Shown: positions 53,483-63,881, numbered from the stretch's first letter. The stretch: DNA of 64,000 nucleotides from Anaerostipes hominis (ex Lee et al. 2021) (GCF_002270485.1 NZ_NQOG01000003.1:164730-228729); one strand, 5' to 3'. Numbers and translations are program-made. Notes: generated by a model from the sequence alone, not told the origin.

Positions 53483-54931
53483 TTACGGAAACTCTTCGAT
53501 GATCTTTAACAGCAGTTCCCATGTCCTTTTAACGGAAGGAACAGAAAGCCTCTCACCGGTCGTGTGAATATCAAAGATATCCGGTCCGAAAGACACGATA
53601 TCCAGTCCCTCGATTCTGGATGCAAAAATGCCGCACTCCAGTCCTGCGTGGATCATCTCCACTTTCATTTCCTTTCCGTACATCTGCCGGTAAGCCTTCA
53701 AAAATACGTCTCTTAAAACCGAATCCTTCTTATATTCCCATGCAGGGTAATCGTTGACCCGCTCATAACTGCCGTTAAGCTTCCGGGCCAGAGACTCAAG
53801 GCGGCCTGCCAGCTCCTCTTTATAAAAAGGCGCCGAACTGCGCACACCGAAAGAAAATGAGATTTCTTCTCCGTCCATCTTAAGAATCCCCAGGTTTAAT
53901 GAACTTTCCACCAGACCCTCGATATCCCGGCTCATCGTGTAAATGCCGTTTGGCGTATGGTTAAGGAAATAAAGCACTGCATCCTGCGCATCCTGAGTCA
54001 GGCAGTCCCTTTTTTCCATTTCAGAAAATTCCAGTCTCACTGCCATGCCGTCATCTGTACCCTGAAACTGCTCTTTAAAACTCTGAAGCAGCTTTGCCGC
54101 CGCCTCTTCTATCGCTTCTCTGTCCTCACAGATCAATTCCGCATAACACTCGTTGGGAATGGCATTGTCTTTCTGCTCCGAAGCCCCATAGATTCGGCTT
54201 ATATGAATCCCCTTTACGCAGCAGAGCAGCCGTCCCATCAGGATATGGGCATTCCCCCGGTTTTTATCGATCTCGGTTCCCGAGTGTCCTCCCAGGAGGC
54301 CGGTTATGGAAACCGTGCACATTCTGCCCGTTATCTGCTCATATTTAAGAGGAAGGGAGACCTTGACTGTCGTTCCCCCTGCACATCCCGCAAGCAGAAT
54401 TCCTTCTTCCTCCGAATCGATATTCAGAAGATACCTGCCTTCAAGAACCGAGGTGTCAAGGGCCGTGGCTCCCTCCATGCCCACCTCTTCTTCTGTAGTG
54501 AACACCACTTCCAGAGGTGGATGTTTCATTGAATCATCGTCCAGGAGCGCCAGGCAGTAAGCCACCGCAATACCGTCATCTCCTCCCAGCGTCGTTCCTT
54601 TTGCAGAGACAAAATCTCCGTCGGTCTGAAGTTCAAGCGCGTCTTTTGCAAAATCCACCGGACTGTCAGGGTCCTTCTGGCACACCATATCCAGATGCCC
54701 CTGAAGGATCAGGACCGGCTTATGGGCACAAGAAGGAGAGGCCTCCTTTTTGATGATCACATTATAGTGGTCGTCCTGTATCACAAAAAGGCCTCTCTTT
54801 TTGGCAAAGTCCACGCAGAAATCACTCACGGCCTTACAGTTGTAAGAGCCATGAGGAATCGTTGTCAGGATCTCAAAATATTCAAATACTTTTTTTGGTT
54901 CTAAATGATCTAATACCCCAAAAGTCTTCAC
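53483..54931 (-). CDS. pepD: Aminoacyl-histidine dipeptidase PepD (M20C)
   Basis: A 482-residue M20C metallopeptidase: LQGHLDMVCQKD (first metal His and Asp), GGDDGIAVAYCLAL (bridging Asp), FTTEEEVGMEGA (catalytic Glu), NIDSEEEG, GLLGGHSGTEI and MIHAGLECGIFAS (last His). It hydrolyses Xaa-His and other dipeptides. The start GTG 54931 touches an AGAGG site; no better start exists in frame. Confidence 0.92.
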   Translation of the reverse strand: MKTFGVLDHLEPKKVFEYFEILTTIPHGSYNCKAVSDFCVDFAKKRGLFVIQDDHYNVIIKKEASPSCAHKPVLILQGHLDMVCQKDPDSPVDFAKDALELQTDGDFVSAKGTTLGGDDGIAVAYCLALLDDDSMKHPPLEVVFTTEEEVGMEGATALDTSVLEGRYLLNIDSEEEGILLAGCAGGTTVKVSLPLKYEQITGRMCTVSITGLLGGHSGTEIDKNRGNAHILMGRLLCCVKGIHISRIYGASEQKDNAIPNECYAELICEDREAIEEAAAKLLQSFKEQFQGTDDGMAVRLEFSEMEKRDCLTQDAQDAVLYFLNHTPNGIYTMSRDIEGLVESSLNLGILKMDGEEISFSFGVRSSAPFYKEELAGRLESLARKLNGSYERVNDYPAWEYKKDSVLRDVFLKAYRQMYGKEMKVEMIHAGLECGIFASRIEGLDIVSFGPDIFDIHTTGERLSVPSVKRTWELLLKIIEEFP

Positions 54932-54933
54932 CT

Positions 54934-56298
54934 CTAATTTTTAAAACTGTGGATTGGCGCAGGAATTCTTCCGCCGCGGTTAATAAAATCATCACATGAA
55001 AATTCATTGACTGGCATGACCGGAGCGTATCCCAAAAGACCTCCGAATTCCACCTGGTCTCCCACATCTTTTCCGATGGCCGGGATAATCCGGACTGCGG
55101 TAGTCTTCTGGTTGATCATTCCGAGAGCCATCTCATCGGCGATGAGTCCCGCGATTGTCGCCGCCTTTGTCTTTCCTGGGATTGCGATCATGTCAAGACC
55201 CACGGAGCAGACACAGGTCATAGCCTCTAATTTTTCCAGAGTCAGGGCGCCTGCGTTGACCGCATCGATCATCCTCTGGTCCTCGCTGACCGGAATAAAT
55301 GCTCCGCTTAAACCTCCCACGTAAGAAGATGCCATGACGCCGCCCTTCTTTACCTGGTCATTCAGCATGGCAAGAGCCGCCGTGGTTCCCGGTGCACCTG
55401 TGTACTCAAGGCCGATCTCCTCTAAGATCTCTCCAACGCTGTCGCCCACTGCCGGGGTCGGCGCGAGGGAAAGGTCGATGATGCCGAACGGGATTCCAAG
55501 GCGTTTGGATGCTTCCTTGGCAACCAGCTGTCCCACACGTGTGATCTTAAACGCAGTCTTCTTGATGGTCTCACAGAGAACTTCAAAATTCTCCCCGTGT
55601 ACCAGTTCGATGGCACGTTTCACAACACCGGGTCCGCTGACTCCCACATTGATGACAGAATCTGTCTCGGTCACGCCGTGGAAGGCGCCTGCCATAAAGG
55701 GATTGTCATCCGGAGCGTTGCAGAATACGACAAACTTTCCGCATCCTAAACAGTCATTGTCTTTTGTCAGTTCGGCAGTCTCTTTGATCATCTCCCCGAT
55801 GAGCTTTACGGCGTCCATGTTGATGCCTGTCTTTGTACTTCCAACATTGACAGAAGAGCAGACAAAATCTGTTTCCGCCATGGCTTTCGGTATAGAACGG
55901 ATCAGCAGTTCATCCGCTTTCGTCATGCCTTTGCTCACCAGTGCGGAATATCCTCCGAGGAAATTGACTCCCACCTGCTTTGCCGCCTTGTCAAGCACCT
56001 TTGCAAGCTCTACGAAATCATCCGAAGTTTTACAGACATTCCCCGCCACCAATGCGATCGGAGTGATGGAAATCCTTTTGTTTACGATTGGAATTCCAAA
56101 CTCCTTTTCAATATCCTTCCCGGTTTTCACAAGATCTTTCGCCACCGTGGTAATTTTCGCATAAATATTTTCTTTTACCTCAGAGAGCGTGGAACCGACA
56201 CAGTCCAGCAGGCTGATCCCGATGGTGATGGTTCTGACGTCCAGATTCATCTCTGAGATCATCTTATTTGTTTCGATTACTTCATTAATATTTATCAT
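54934..56298 (-). CDS. UPF0210/DUF711 protein (PFL family)
   Basis: A 454-residue member of UPF0210: [74 protein letters not shown] and [18 protein letters not shown]. Structures in this family resemble glycyl-radical enzymes without the radical Gly; the reaction is unknown. It is always near an ACT-domain UPF0237 gene, which precedes it here by 12 bp. Confidence 0.9.
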   Translation of the reverse strand: MININEVIETNKMISEMNLDVRTITIGISLLDCVGSTLSEVKENIYAKITTVAKDLVKTGKDIEKEFGIPIVNKRISITPIALVAGNVCKTSDDFVELAKVLDKAAKQVGVNFLGGYSALVSKGMTKADELLIRSIPKAMAETDFVCSSVNVGSTKTGINMDAVKLIGEMIKETAELTKDNDCLGCGKFVVFCNAPDDNPFMAGAFHGVTETDSVINVGVSGPGVVKRAIELVHGENFEVLCETIKKTAFKITRVGQLVAKEASKRLGIPFGIIDLSLAPTPAVGDSVGEILEEIGLEYTGAPGTTAALAMLNDQVKKGGVMASSYVGGLSGAFIPVSEDQRMIDAVNAGALTLEKLEAMTCVCSVGLDMIAIPGKTKAATIAGLIADEMALGMINQKTTAVRIIPAIGKDVGDQVEFGGLLGYAPVMPVNEFSCDDFINRGGRIPAPIHSFKN

Positions 56299-56310
56299 TT
56301 CAGACCCCCG

Positions 56311-56583
56311 TTAAATCCTGTGCATTACATTAAAAATCTTTTCGTTCTGTGCCTGAATGACAACGCCTAACTCTTCTCCGATCTGTTTGAGTTCTTCTGA
56401 GAATATTGTGATATCTTTTGTCGCCTCGGAAGAATCCACAACCATCATCATGTTGAAAAATCCCCCTGTGATGGTCTGGGAGATATCCAGAATATTCACA
56501 TGATTGTTGGCCAGATAGGTGCAGACCTTTGCGATAATTCCAACATTGTCTTTCCCTACCACTGTAATTACTGTCTTATCCAT
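56311..56583 (-). CDS. ACT-domain protein UPF0237
   Basis: A 90-residue single ACT domain: TVVGKDNVGIIAKVCTYLANNHVNILDISQTITGGFFNMMMVVD. Probably a small-molecule (amino-acid-like) sensor for its UPF0210 partner. It follows the walJ stop by 26 bp. Confidence 0.92.
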   Translation of the reverse strand: MDKTVITVVGKDNVGIIAKVCTYLANNHVNILDISQTITGGFFNMMMVVDSSEATKDITIFSEELKQIGEELGVVIQAQNEKIFNVMHRI

Positions 56584-56609
56584 TTTAAATCCTCCTAAAA
56601 ATATGTATC

Positions 56610-57389
56610 TTAACTGACTTTTGTGATGGATGAAATGCTGTCTCTCTTTGCCACCTCCATCAGGAAATCCGGCTTTGTAAGCGCCACCTTTACGGTCTCA
56701 TAGGCCAGCTCTGCAAAGTTGTTCTCCTTGCTTAAATGTCCCAGATAAACCTTCTTTGTCTTCTCCGTCACAGTATCTTCTATAAGCTGGGCACACCGCT
56801 CATTGGACAGATGTCCGTGATCCCCCAGTATACGCCTTTTCAGATAATACGGATAACTTCCCACCTGGAGCATATTCACATCGTGGTTTGCCTCTACAAA
56901 CAGGATATGGGAATCTCTGATCTTTTCCACCAGATATTCATCGTAGTCTCCAAGGTCCGTGGCAATGCTTGCCTTGAACCCTTCTGAATAGAAGGAATAG
57001 CATACCGGGTCTGCCGCATCGTGCCAGACATGTGATGCCTCCACTGTTATATCGTCAAGCTGAAACGGGTGATCCGCCTCGATCGGATGAAACAAGTCCT
57101 TGTCTACCTTTCCGATGTACCTGCTGTCCAAAACCGCATCAATGGTCTTTGCCGTGGCGAAGACCGGAAGTCCATATCTTCTCAGCATCACTCCCAGCCC
57201 TTTGATGTGGTCGGAGTGCTCGTGGGTGATCAGTATCCCGGAAAGCTCAGACGCCTTGGTATCCAGTTCGTCCAGAGACTTTTCAATCCTCTTGGCACTG
57301 ATGCCGCAGTCTACCAGAAGCTTGGTTTCCTTTGAACCTACGAATATAGAGTTGCCTTCACTGCTGCTTGCAATACTTGTTAATTCCAT
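56610..57389 (-). CDS. walJ: MBL-fold hydrolase WalJ/YycJ
   Basis: A 259-residue metallo-beta-lactamase-fold protein: IASSSEGNSIFV, LLVDCGIS, LITHEHSDHIKGLG (H-x-H-x-DH), ASHVWHDAADP and GHLSNERCAQL (distal His). WalJ-type proteins act as 5'-3' exonucleases or in the WalRK context in low-GC Gram positives. It starts the walJ-UPF0237-UPF0210-pepD-tyrS run; no walRK genes are near. Confidence 0.9.
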   Translation of the reverse strand: MELTSIASSSEGNSIFVGSKETKLLVDCGISAKRIEKSLDELDTKASELSGILITHEHSDHIKGLGVMLRRYGLPVFATAKTIDAVLDSRYIGKVDKDLFHPIEADHPFQLDDITVEASHVWHDAADPVCYSFYSEGFKASIATDLGDYDEYLVEKIRDSHILFVEANHDVNMLQVGSYPYYLKRRILGDHGHLSNERCAQLIEDTVTEKTKKVYLGHLSKENNFAELAYETVKVALTKPDFLMEVAKRDSISSITKVS

Positions 57390-57597
57390 TCTTCTACCTC
57401 AATTCATCTTCGTCCGCATAAACACGTGCGGCGAATCTATCTGCCATTATATCATAAGGTAATAAAAAATGTATAGCATTTTCAAGTCAACATCCTGCAA
57501 AAATTTTTTATCACTCTTTGCGTTATAATGGATTTGAAACTATTTTTCTCCCTGCCGCGTCTAACTTTTGTAGCTACAAAACAAGGATGTTTCATTC

Positions 57598-58118
57598 ATG
57601 ACAAAGATGCAGGAGATGGAAGATCTGACAGCCGGTATCATTCTCGATGAATATGAAAGCCTGTACCGTATGGCTTATACTTATGTCCATAATGAAAGTG
57701 ATGCCATGGATATCGTTCAGGAAAGCGCATATAAAGCTATCACCAAATGTCAGACGGTAAAGCCCCGGTATCTGAAAACCTGGATTTATCACAACAGATT
57801 ATGAAGTTCTTCTGAACAATGATTCCTTCCTTTCCATCCGGATCCGAACCGAGACTTCAGAAGCAAGCTCTCATTCCTACAGCCGCATTTATAACATCAA
57901 TAAAAAGGCAGGTAAGATCATGAAACTTGGCAGCCTGTTTCGAAAAAAACTGATGTCCCGGTGGACGAATTCAAAAAAATTTCTGCCTCACAGAATTTTT
58001 ACCTGACGTCATCCGGAGATCTGGTGATCGTATTTGACAAATATGAGGTTGCTCCGGGATATATGGGTGCCCCTGAATTTACAATTTCAAAGAAGCTGCT
58101 TTCTTCCATCTTACGATA
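57598..58118 (+). pseudogene. Fused relic of an ECF sigma factor and its RsiV-type anti-sigma factor
   Basis: The first 68 codons are sigma region 2 (LDEYESLYRMAYTYVHNESDAMDIVQESAYKAI), stopping at LKTWIYHNRL. Directly after, in other frames, come YEVLLNNDSFLSIRIRTETSEASSHSYSRIYNIN and then DLVIVFDKYEVAPGYMGAPEF ending at 58118, the DUF3298 domain of RsiV-type anti-sigma factors. The rest of the sigma factor and the anti-sigma N-terminus are missing. A TTATAAT-like -10 sits near 57525, upstream. Confidence 0.8.
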
Positions 58119-58126
58119 AATAACAA

Positions 58127-58154
58127 AAAACCTGACACAGTGCTGTCAGGTTTT
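58127..58154 (+). terminator. Terminator of the sigma/anti-sigma relic
   Basis: A stem AAAACCTGACA (58127-58137) with TGTCAGGTTTT (58144-58154) and six T on the + strand. Confidence 0.85.
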
Positions 58155-58192
58155 TTCTATTATAATAGAAATATCCGGAAAGAAGTTTTATT

Positions 58193-58399
58193 ATGGATGA
58201 ATTAAAAATAATCGCTGTAGACGAAAACAATATCGGCCAGGAACATATCTGCTGTGCTATCACTGACAAGAAAGGTGAAACCTGTGTATCTTCCAAAAAG
58301 GCCTGGATGCAGGAACGTTTTCCGGACGGGCTGGTGTTCAGAAAGCTTAATGTGTGCGGAAAAGTATTTATCGAATATATCCCTGCCGAGAACGCATGA
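58193..58399 (+). pseudogene. Truncated YoaP-like acetyltransferase
   Basis: The frame reads MDELKIIAVDENNIGQEHIC, CAITDKKGETCVSSKKAWMQERFPDGLVF and GKVFIEYIPAENA, the start of YoaP-type GNAT proteins, then stops at residue 68 where the acetyl-CoA domain should continue. The ribosome binding site (GGAAAGAAG) is present. Most likely a deletion remnant. Confidence 0.65.
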
Positions 58400-58425
58400 T
58401 TTGAAAAATTCATACAGCAGAACTT

Positions 58426-59025
58426 TTAAATTTCTGCTCCCAATATCTCTGCGATCTGCCGTTTTGTCTCATTAAGGCTTCCGGAATTGTCAATGATATG
58501 CGTCGCTGCCTTGCGGAAGCTCTCCTCTCCCGGCTGGCTCTTTATCATGGAGGCCGTTTTCTCATCTGAGTAGCCCCTTCCCTTTTTCAGTCTCTGAAAC
58601 CTCAGATCTTCTCTGGCAAACACATACCAGAGCTGATCAAATCTCTGTTCAAATTCTGCCCCTGTGAGCAGGGCTGCCTCGTAGACGATCAGCCGGATAT
58701 CCGGATCACTCTCCATGCTGTCCATCCGGTGCAGGATCTCTCTCTCCACATTTGGATGGGTAAGGCTGTTCAGAACTCCGAGTTTTTCTTTGTCCTTGAA
58801 CACGATGGCACCCAAAGCGGCACGGTCGATCGTTCCCTCGTCAGTTAAAATACTATTTCCGAATTCCTTCACAACAGCCTCATAACTTTCCGCCCCCGGC
58901 TCCATGAGTTCATGTGCCACCCGGTCCGCCTCGATGAGACCGGCCCCGTATTCTTTCCTTAAAATATTCAATACCTCACTCTTTCCGGACCCTACACCTC
59001 CGGTGATTCCAATGACTTTCTTCAT
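58426..59025 (-). CDS. coaE: Dephospho-CoA kinase
   Basis: A 199-residue P-loop kinase: VIGITGGVGSGKSEVLNIL (Walker A), LIEADRVAHELMEPG, THPNVEREI and YEAALLTGAEF. Last step of CoA synthesis. It follows polA without a gap, as in many Firmicutes. Confidence 0.95.
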   Translation of the reverse strand: MKKVIGITGGVGSGKSEVLNILRKEYGAGLIEADRVAHELMEPGAESYEAVVKEFGNSILTDEGTIDRAALGAIVFKDKEKLGVLNSLTHPNVEREILHRMDSMESDPDIRLIVYEAALLTGAEFEQRFDQLWYVFAREDLRFQRLKKGRGYSDEKTASMIKSQPGEESFRKAATHIIDNSGSLNETKRQIAEILGAEI

Positions 59026-61659
59026 TTATTTTGCCTCATACCAGCTGTTTCCAGTGTGAATGTCAATGCTCAGCGGCACAGAAAGCTTTGCAGCGCTCAT
59101 CATTTCTCTGGTGAGTATTTCTTTAACTTCTTCCACTTCGCTGTCATGGGCTTCGATGAGCAGTTCATCGTGGATCTGCAGGATCAGCCTGGATTTTAAT
59201 TTTCTTTTCTTCAGTTCCATATTGACCCGGATCATTGCGATCTTTATAATATCAGCCGCAGATCCCTGGATCGGCGAGTTCATGGCAACCCTTTCTCCGA
59301 AGTTTCTCTGCATAAAGTTGCTGGACTTTAACTCCGGTATAGGCCGGATTCTCTGAAACATTGTGGTCACAAAACCTTCTTTTTTTCCTTTTTCCACTTC
59401 CCTGTTCAGGTATTCTTTAACCTTTGGGTAAGTCTCAAAATATTTGTCGATATATTCCTGCGCCTGCTTCCTCGTGATCTTTAAATCCTGACTCAGGCCA
59501 AAAGCGCTGAGTCCATAGACAATCCCGAAGTTTACCGCCTTGGCATCCCGCCTCTGAATGCTGCTCACCTGGCCGATCGGCACGCCGAACACTTCGGAAG
59601 CAGTCCTGGCATGGATATCCTGTTCCAGCTCATAGGCGTGGATCAGATTTTTATCTCCGGAAAGATGGGCCAGCACCCTCAATTCGATCTGGGAATAATC
59701 TGCGTCCACGAACGTATATCCTTCCTCCGGCAGAAACACCTTCCGGATGGCCCGTCCAAGTTCTACTCTGGCAGGAATATTCTGCAGGTTGGGCTCCGTG
59801 CTGCTGATCCTTCCGGTGGCTGTGATCGTCTGGTTGAATTTTCCGTGGATTCTTTCGTCATCGCTGATATAGTTGGCCAGCCCGTCCGCATACGTAGATT
59901 TCAGCTTGGTGAGCTGTCTGTACTCAAGAATGTAGGAAATAATCGGATATAAGTGCTCGATCTTTTCCAGCACATCCACACTGGTGGAATAGCCTGTCTT
60001 TGTCTTCTTTCCGCCCTCCAGCTTCATATGCTCAAACAGGACGACACCCAGCTGTTTCGGAGAATTGATATTGAATTCCTCCCCGGCCTCTTTATAGATC
60101 AGTTCCCTAAGCTCCTCAATGCGCCCGATCAGCTGATCCCCATATTCCTTTAATGCTTTCCGGTCCACATGGATGCCCCTGACTTCCATATCGTGGAGGG
60201 CCACCATAGTCGGGATCTCTATCTCCTCATACAGAGAAAGCATCCCGGTTTCCATAAGTTTTTTTCTTAAAGGCCCGATGCACGCGCATGCCACATAGGC
60301 CTCATAGCCGATGATCTGCTCTCCTTCCGGCAGCAGTTTTCCCTCTTCAAAAATACTTTTCTTCTTGTCCAGCAGTTCTTTTTTGGAAGGCAGCATAATA
60401 CCCAGATAGTCTCTGGAAATATCATCGTATTCATAGGTGCTCTTTAACGGATTTAAGAGATAAGCCGCCAGAGCCGCGTCAAAGATGCTCTTGTCATCTT
60501 CGCTCAAAGACAATTCATCCAGGAATTCCTTTACATTCATCATGCTGACTCTTGGAACAGTGCGGTAAAGCTCTCCGGCCTGTCCTATCAGATAATCTCT
60601 GGTCAGAAAGCCCTCTGTCTGAAACAGGAATGTATCCGTCCCTTCTATACACAGCCCAAGGGAAGTATATTCCTGTTCATGATAGACTGCCAGCCCTGCC
60701 GCCTTACATTTTTTCGCTTTAGAAAAAATCCGATCGGCCTCATCCAACTCAGAAACCTTTTTGAGGTTCACGGAAAATTCTTCCCCGTGTTCTCCGTCAA
60801 ACCGCTTTAAGACTGACTTAAATTCCAGCTGTTTTAAAAGCTGATAAGCCTCTCCTGTAAAAATATCATTTAACTTGGCATCGTCAAAAGAAAGTTCGAT
60901 CGGGCAGTCCAGCTTAATGGCAGCCAGTTCTTTGCTGAGCACTCCCTGGTCATAAAATTCCTCCAGCTTATTTTTAGCCCGCTTCGGCATCACTTCCTCA
61001 ATGTGCTCATAGGCATTTTCTATACTCTTAAACTCCTTGATGATCTTAGCCGCAGTCTTTTCTCCGATTCCGGGAATTCCGGGAATATTGTCGGATGCAT
61101 CTCCCATCAGGGCCTTCATGTCGATGAATTCTTTCGGCGTCACTCCGTAAGTTTCCATGACGTCCTCGGCAAAGTAGTCTTCTACTACATTTCCCCCGCC
61201 CTTAGTCTTTGGAATGCGGATCTGCACATTTTCTGTGGCCAGCTGCAGAAGATCCCTGTCTCCGGAAATGATCCGCACCTGATAGCCCTCTTGTTCCCCG
61301 ATCACAGACATCGTCCCGAGAAGGTCATCCGCCTCATAGCCTTCTTCCATCATCAGCGGTATATCCATGGCTTTTAAAACTTCTTTAATCACGGGTACCT
61401 GTTCTCTTAATTCTTCGGGCATAGGTTTTCTGGTGCCTTTATACTCCTTGAACATTTCATGGCGGAAGGTAGGCGCACTCAGGTCGAAAGCCACCGCAAA
61501 ATGGGTCGGCTTCTCCTCATCCAAAAATTTAAACATGATATTTAAAAATCCAAGGATCGCATTGGTATGCAGACCCTTACTGTTGGTCATATCCGGAAGC
61601 GCATAAAAAGCCCGGTTTAAGATGCTGTGGCCGTCGATCAGCATTAATTTTTTTTCCAT
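59026..61659 (-). CDS. polA: DNA polymerase I
   Basis: An 877-residue family A polymerase. The 5'-3' exonuclease is intact (LMLIDGHSILNRAFYALP; YEADDLLGT; ISGDRDLLQL; MGDASDNIPGIPGIGEKTA). The middle domain lacks the DxE exonuclease motif (AAGLAVYHEQEYTSL), so proofreading is absent, usual for Firmicutes. Polymerase motifs A, B and C are DYSQIELRVLAHLSGD, RRDAKAVNFGIVYG and QIHDELLIE. I chose ATG 61659, 10 bp after GGAG. Confidence 0.96.
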   Translation of the reverse strand: MEKKLMLIDGHSILNRAFYALPDMTNSKGLHTNAILGFLNIMFKFLDEEKPTHFAVAFDLSAPTFRHEMFKEYKGTRKPMPEELREQVPVIKEVLKAMDIPLMMEEGYEADDLLGTMSVIGEQEGYQVRIISGDRDLLQLATENVQIRIPKTKGGGNVVEDYFAEDVMETYGVTPKEFIDMKALMGDASDNIPGIPGIGEKTAAKIIKEFKSIENAYEHIEEVMPKRAKNKLEEFYDQGVLSKELAAIKLDCPIELSFDDAKLNDIFTGEAYQLLKQLEFKSVLKRFDGEHGEEFSVNLKKVSELDEADRIFSKAKKCKAAGLAVYHEQEYTSLGLCIEGTDTFLFQTEGFLTRDYLIGQAGELYRTVPRVSMMNVKEFLDELSLSEDDKSIFDAALAAYLLNPLKSTYEYDDISRDYLGIMLPSKKELLDKKKSIFEEGKLLPEGEQIIGYEAYVACACIGPLRKKLMETGMLSLYEEIEIPTMVALHDMEVRGIHVDRKALKEYGDQLIGRIEELRELIYKEAGEEFNINSPKQLGVVLFEHMKLEGGKKTKTGYSTSVDVLEKIEHLYPIISYILEYRQLTKLKSTYADGLANYISDDERIHGKFNQTITATGRISSTEPNLQNIPARVELGRAIRKVFLPEEGYTFVDADYSQIELRVLAHLSGDKNLIHAYELEQDIHARTASEVFGVPIGQVSSIQRRDAKAVNFGIVYGLSAFGLSQDLKITRKQAQEYIDKYFETYPKVKEYLNREVEKGKKEGFVTTMFQRIRPIPELKSSNFMQRNFGERVAMNSPIQGSAADIIKIAMIRVNMELKKRKLKSRLILQIHDELLIEAHDSEVEEVKEILTREMMSAAKLSVPLSIDIHTGNSWYEAK

Positions 61660-61792
61660 AATGGACATTCTCCTTTTTTAAACAATTATCATCATTGTAA
61701 CACAAAGAAAATAGTCTAGTCCACTTCATGTTAGCTTCTTTTCTCCTTCTATATTATTTCCCCGCTTCCGCCGCGCATACTCATAGAAAAAA

Positions 61793-61824
61793 CCTGATAT
61801 GTACTTATAAAAGCACATATCAGG
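61793..61824 (-). terminator. Terminator of cysK
   Basis: A 10-bp stem CCTGATATGT (61793-61802) with ACATATCAGG (61815-61824) and six T on the minus strand, 17 bp after the stop. Confidence 0.8.
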
Positions 61825-61840
61825 CCCATCCGTAAGTTTA

Positions 61841-62770
61841 TTATGAAAACATCGGTGTTGAAAGGTATCTGTCTCCTGTGTCCGGAAGCAGGGCAACAAT
61901 CTTCTTACCCTTATTCCCCGGACGTTTTGCAAGCTGAATGGCAGCCCAGAGGGCGGCCCCTGAAGAAATCCCCACTAAAATCCCTTCTTTTCTGGCGATG
62001 GCTCTTCCAAGCTCGAAGGCATCCGCATCATCAACAGCAATGATCTCGTCATAGATCTTTGTGTTCAGTACATCCGGAACAAAGCCTGCCCCGATTCCCT
62101 GAATCTTATGAGGACCGCTCTGCCCTTTTGAAAGTACAGGAGAACTGCTCGGCTCCACTGCCACGATCTTAATATCCGGATTTTTTTCTTTCAGATATTC
62201 TCCGGTTCCGGTTATCGTACCTCCGGTTCCAATCCCTGATACAAAAATATCGACTTTTCCTTCCGTATCATTCCAGATCTCAGGTCCGGTGGTCTTCTTA
62301 TGGCGCTTTGGATTGGATGTATTGACAAACTGTCCGGGAATAAAGCTGTCTTTTAATTCTTTTGCCAGCTCTTCGGCCTTGGCAATGGCGCCGTTCATTC
62401 CTTTCGTACCGTCTGTCAGTACGACTTCCGCTCCGTACGCCTTCAGCAGATTCCGGCGTTCTACGCTCATAGTCTCCGGCATCGTAAGAATGATGCGGTA
62501 CCCTCTGGATGCCGCGATCGCCGCCAGTCCGATTCCTGTATTCCCGGATGTAGGCTCAATGATGACGGACCCTTCTTTCAGCTTCCCTGCTGCCTCCGCG
62601 TCTTCGATCATCTGTGCCGCCACACGGTCTTTGACGCTTCCTGCCGGATTAAAATATTCCAGTTTCGCAATGATCTCTGCATCTGCTCCATATTCCTTTT
62701 CCAGACGGTTCAAACGGACCAACGGGGTATTTCCAATTAACTCTGTCACATTTTGATAGATTCCTGCCAT
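61841..62770 (-). CDS. cysK: Cysteine synthase A
   Basis: A 309-residue PLP enzyme: [27 protein letters not shown] (PLP Lys), [40 protein letters not shown] and [13 protein letters not shown]. It makes cysteine from O-acetylserine and sulfide. It is monocistronic; no clear regulatory leader. Confidence 0.95.
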   Translation of the reverse strand: MAGIYQNVTELIGNTPLVRLNRLEKEYGADAEIIAKLEYFNPAGSVKDRVAAQMIEDAEAAGKLKEGSVIIEPTSGNTGIGLAAIAASRGYRIILTMPETMSVERRNLLKAYGAEVVLTDGTKGMNGAIAKAEELAKELKDSFIPGQFVNTSNPKRHKKTTGPEIWNDTEGKVDIFVSGIGTGGTITGTGEYLKEKNPDIKIVAVEPSSSPVLSKGQSGPHKIQGIGAGFVPDVLNTKIYDEIIAVDDADAFELGRAIARKEGILVGISSGAALWAAIQLAKRPGNKGKKIVALLPDTGDRYLSTPMFS

Positions 62771-62883
62771 ACTTTTTCTCCTTTTTATATTCCTATATTT
62801 CCTACGCGTTTAGTATGTTTTAATTATATGCAATACCTTTTTTATGTCAATACTTTTTTCAACAAAATAAGATTTCACCTGTC

Positions 62884-62912
62884 TTGAAAAAGATTCATTT
62901 ATTTAGTATATT
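62884..62912 (+). promoter_or_regulatory. Promoter of the MATE leader
   Basis: TTGAAA (62884-62889), a 17-bp spacer and TATATT (62907-62912); start predicted near 62918. Confidence 0.65.
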
Positions 62913-62917
62913 ATATA

Positions 62918-62972
62918 TTGTTACCGGGTGAGCACCTACCGTATGCAAGGCTGATTCTTGCATACGTTTTTT
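62918..62972 (+). promoter_or_regulatory. Short leader with intrinsic terminator before the MATE gene (attenuator or riboswitch candidate)
   Basis: The predicted 5' end is followed by ACCGGGTGAGCACCTACCG, which can form a small GGT/ACC hairpin, then directly by GTATGCAAG (62941-62949) paired with CTTGCATAC (62957-62965) and six T. A complete terminator only about 20 bp before a start codon suggests conditional read-through. I cannot assign it to a known riboswitch class. Confidence 0.45.
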
Positions 62973-62985
62973 ATTTTATGGAGAA

Positions 62986-63856
62986 ATGAACAGAAAAAAC
63001 TGCAATTAGATTGATCAAATTCTGTATACCACTTATTTTAAGCAGTATCCTTCAGCAGCTCTACAACTGGGCGGATGCATTTATTGTCGGAAATGTGGCC
63101 GGAGAAAATGCTCTGGCCGCCATCGGCTCTACAACTACAATCATTAACCTGTTCCTCACTGCCATAACAGGGTTTACTCTCGGCCTTTCCATTTTATTTG
63201 CCCAGAAATTCGGCGCCGGAAAAAAGGATCAAATCTCAAAAACTCTATCCGTATTCACTGTTGTTCTGGGCTGTGCTTTTTTGCTTGTCCCGGCAGCGGG
63301 CATTCCGGGCGCCTATCCATTGCTTCGCACGATGAATACGACACCGGAAACCATTCATATGGCAAAAAATTATCTTCAGATTATATTGATCGGCATACCG
63401 TTTCTTGCCGTATATAACGTCTACACTTCAGCACTCCGCGGCATTGGAAACAGCCGCGCTTCTTTTGGTTCTGTCCTCTGTTCGTCTGTCGTGAATGTTG
63501 TACTGGGAACCGGGGGATATTTAATTTCCATGTTTGGAATAAGTCCGGAATCGGCGGAGATCGGAAAAAATTTCTTCCAAAGAATTGCGGCGTTTTATGT
63601 GGTTTACGGCATCGCCATGTCCATCCGGGGTTATACAGAAGGAATCGGAGACGTTCTCTTCTCCAGTATATCGGGGATTGCCGCACTGGTCTCCCGTATT
63701 ATATTTTCATATGCTTTTGCGGGACTTTGTGGAAACATGATCATCGCCTATGCGGAAGCAGGCTCATGGGGAGTCTTATTTTTCCTGTACCTTATACGCA
63801 TCCTCTGGAGACAGAAAACGGGCATTCCGCCTCAAAAGGCTTTTTCAAAAAGTTAA
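62986..63856 (+). pseudogene. Deletion-scarred MATE efflux transporter
   Basis: ATG 62986 begins MNRKN then stops; a few bases later the frame LIKFCIPLILSSILQQLYNWADAFIVGNVAGENALAAIGST resumes from TTG 63011, the first helices of a MATE transporter (normally about 450 residues). At about residue 175 (SMFGISPESAEIGKNFFQR) the sequence jumps from the N-terminal half to the C-terminal half (YGIAMSIRGYTEGIGDVLFSSISGIAALVSRIIFSYAFAG), so roughly a third is missing. A short deletion also removed the residues between KLQLD-like codons and LIKFC. Confidence 0.8.
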
Positions 63857-63881
63857 ATTCTGCAATAACGTCAAGTCATGA

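Noticed and set aside
62918..62972. Assignment to preQ1, guanidine or purine riboswitch classes
   Set aside because: None of their conserved core sequences is present in the short segment.
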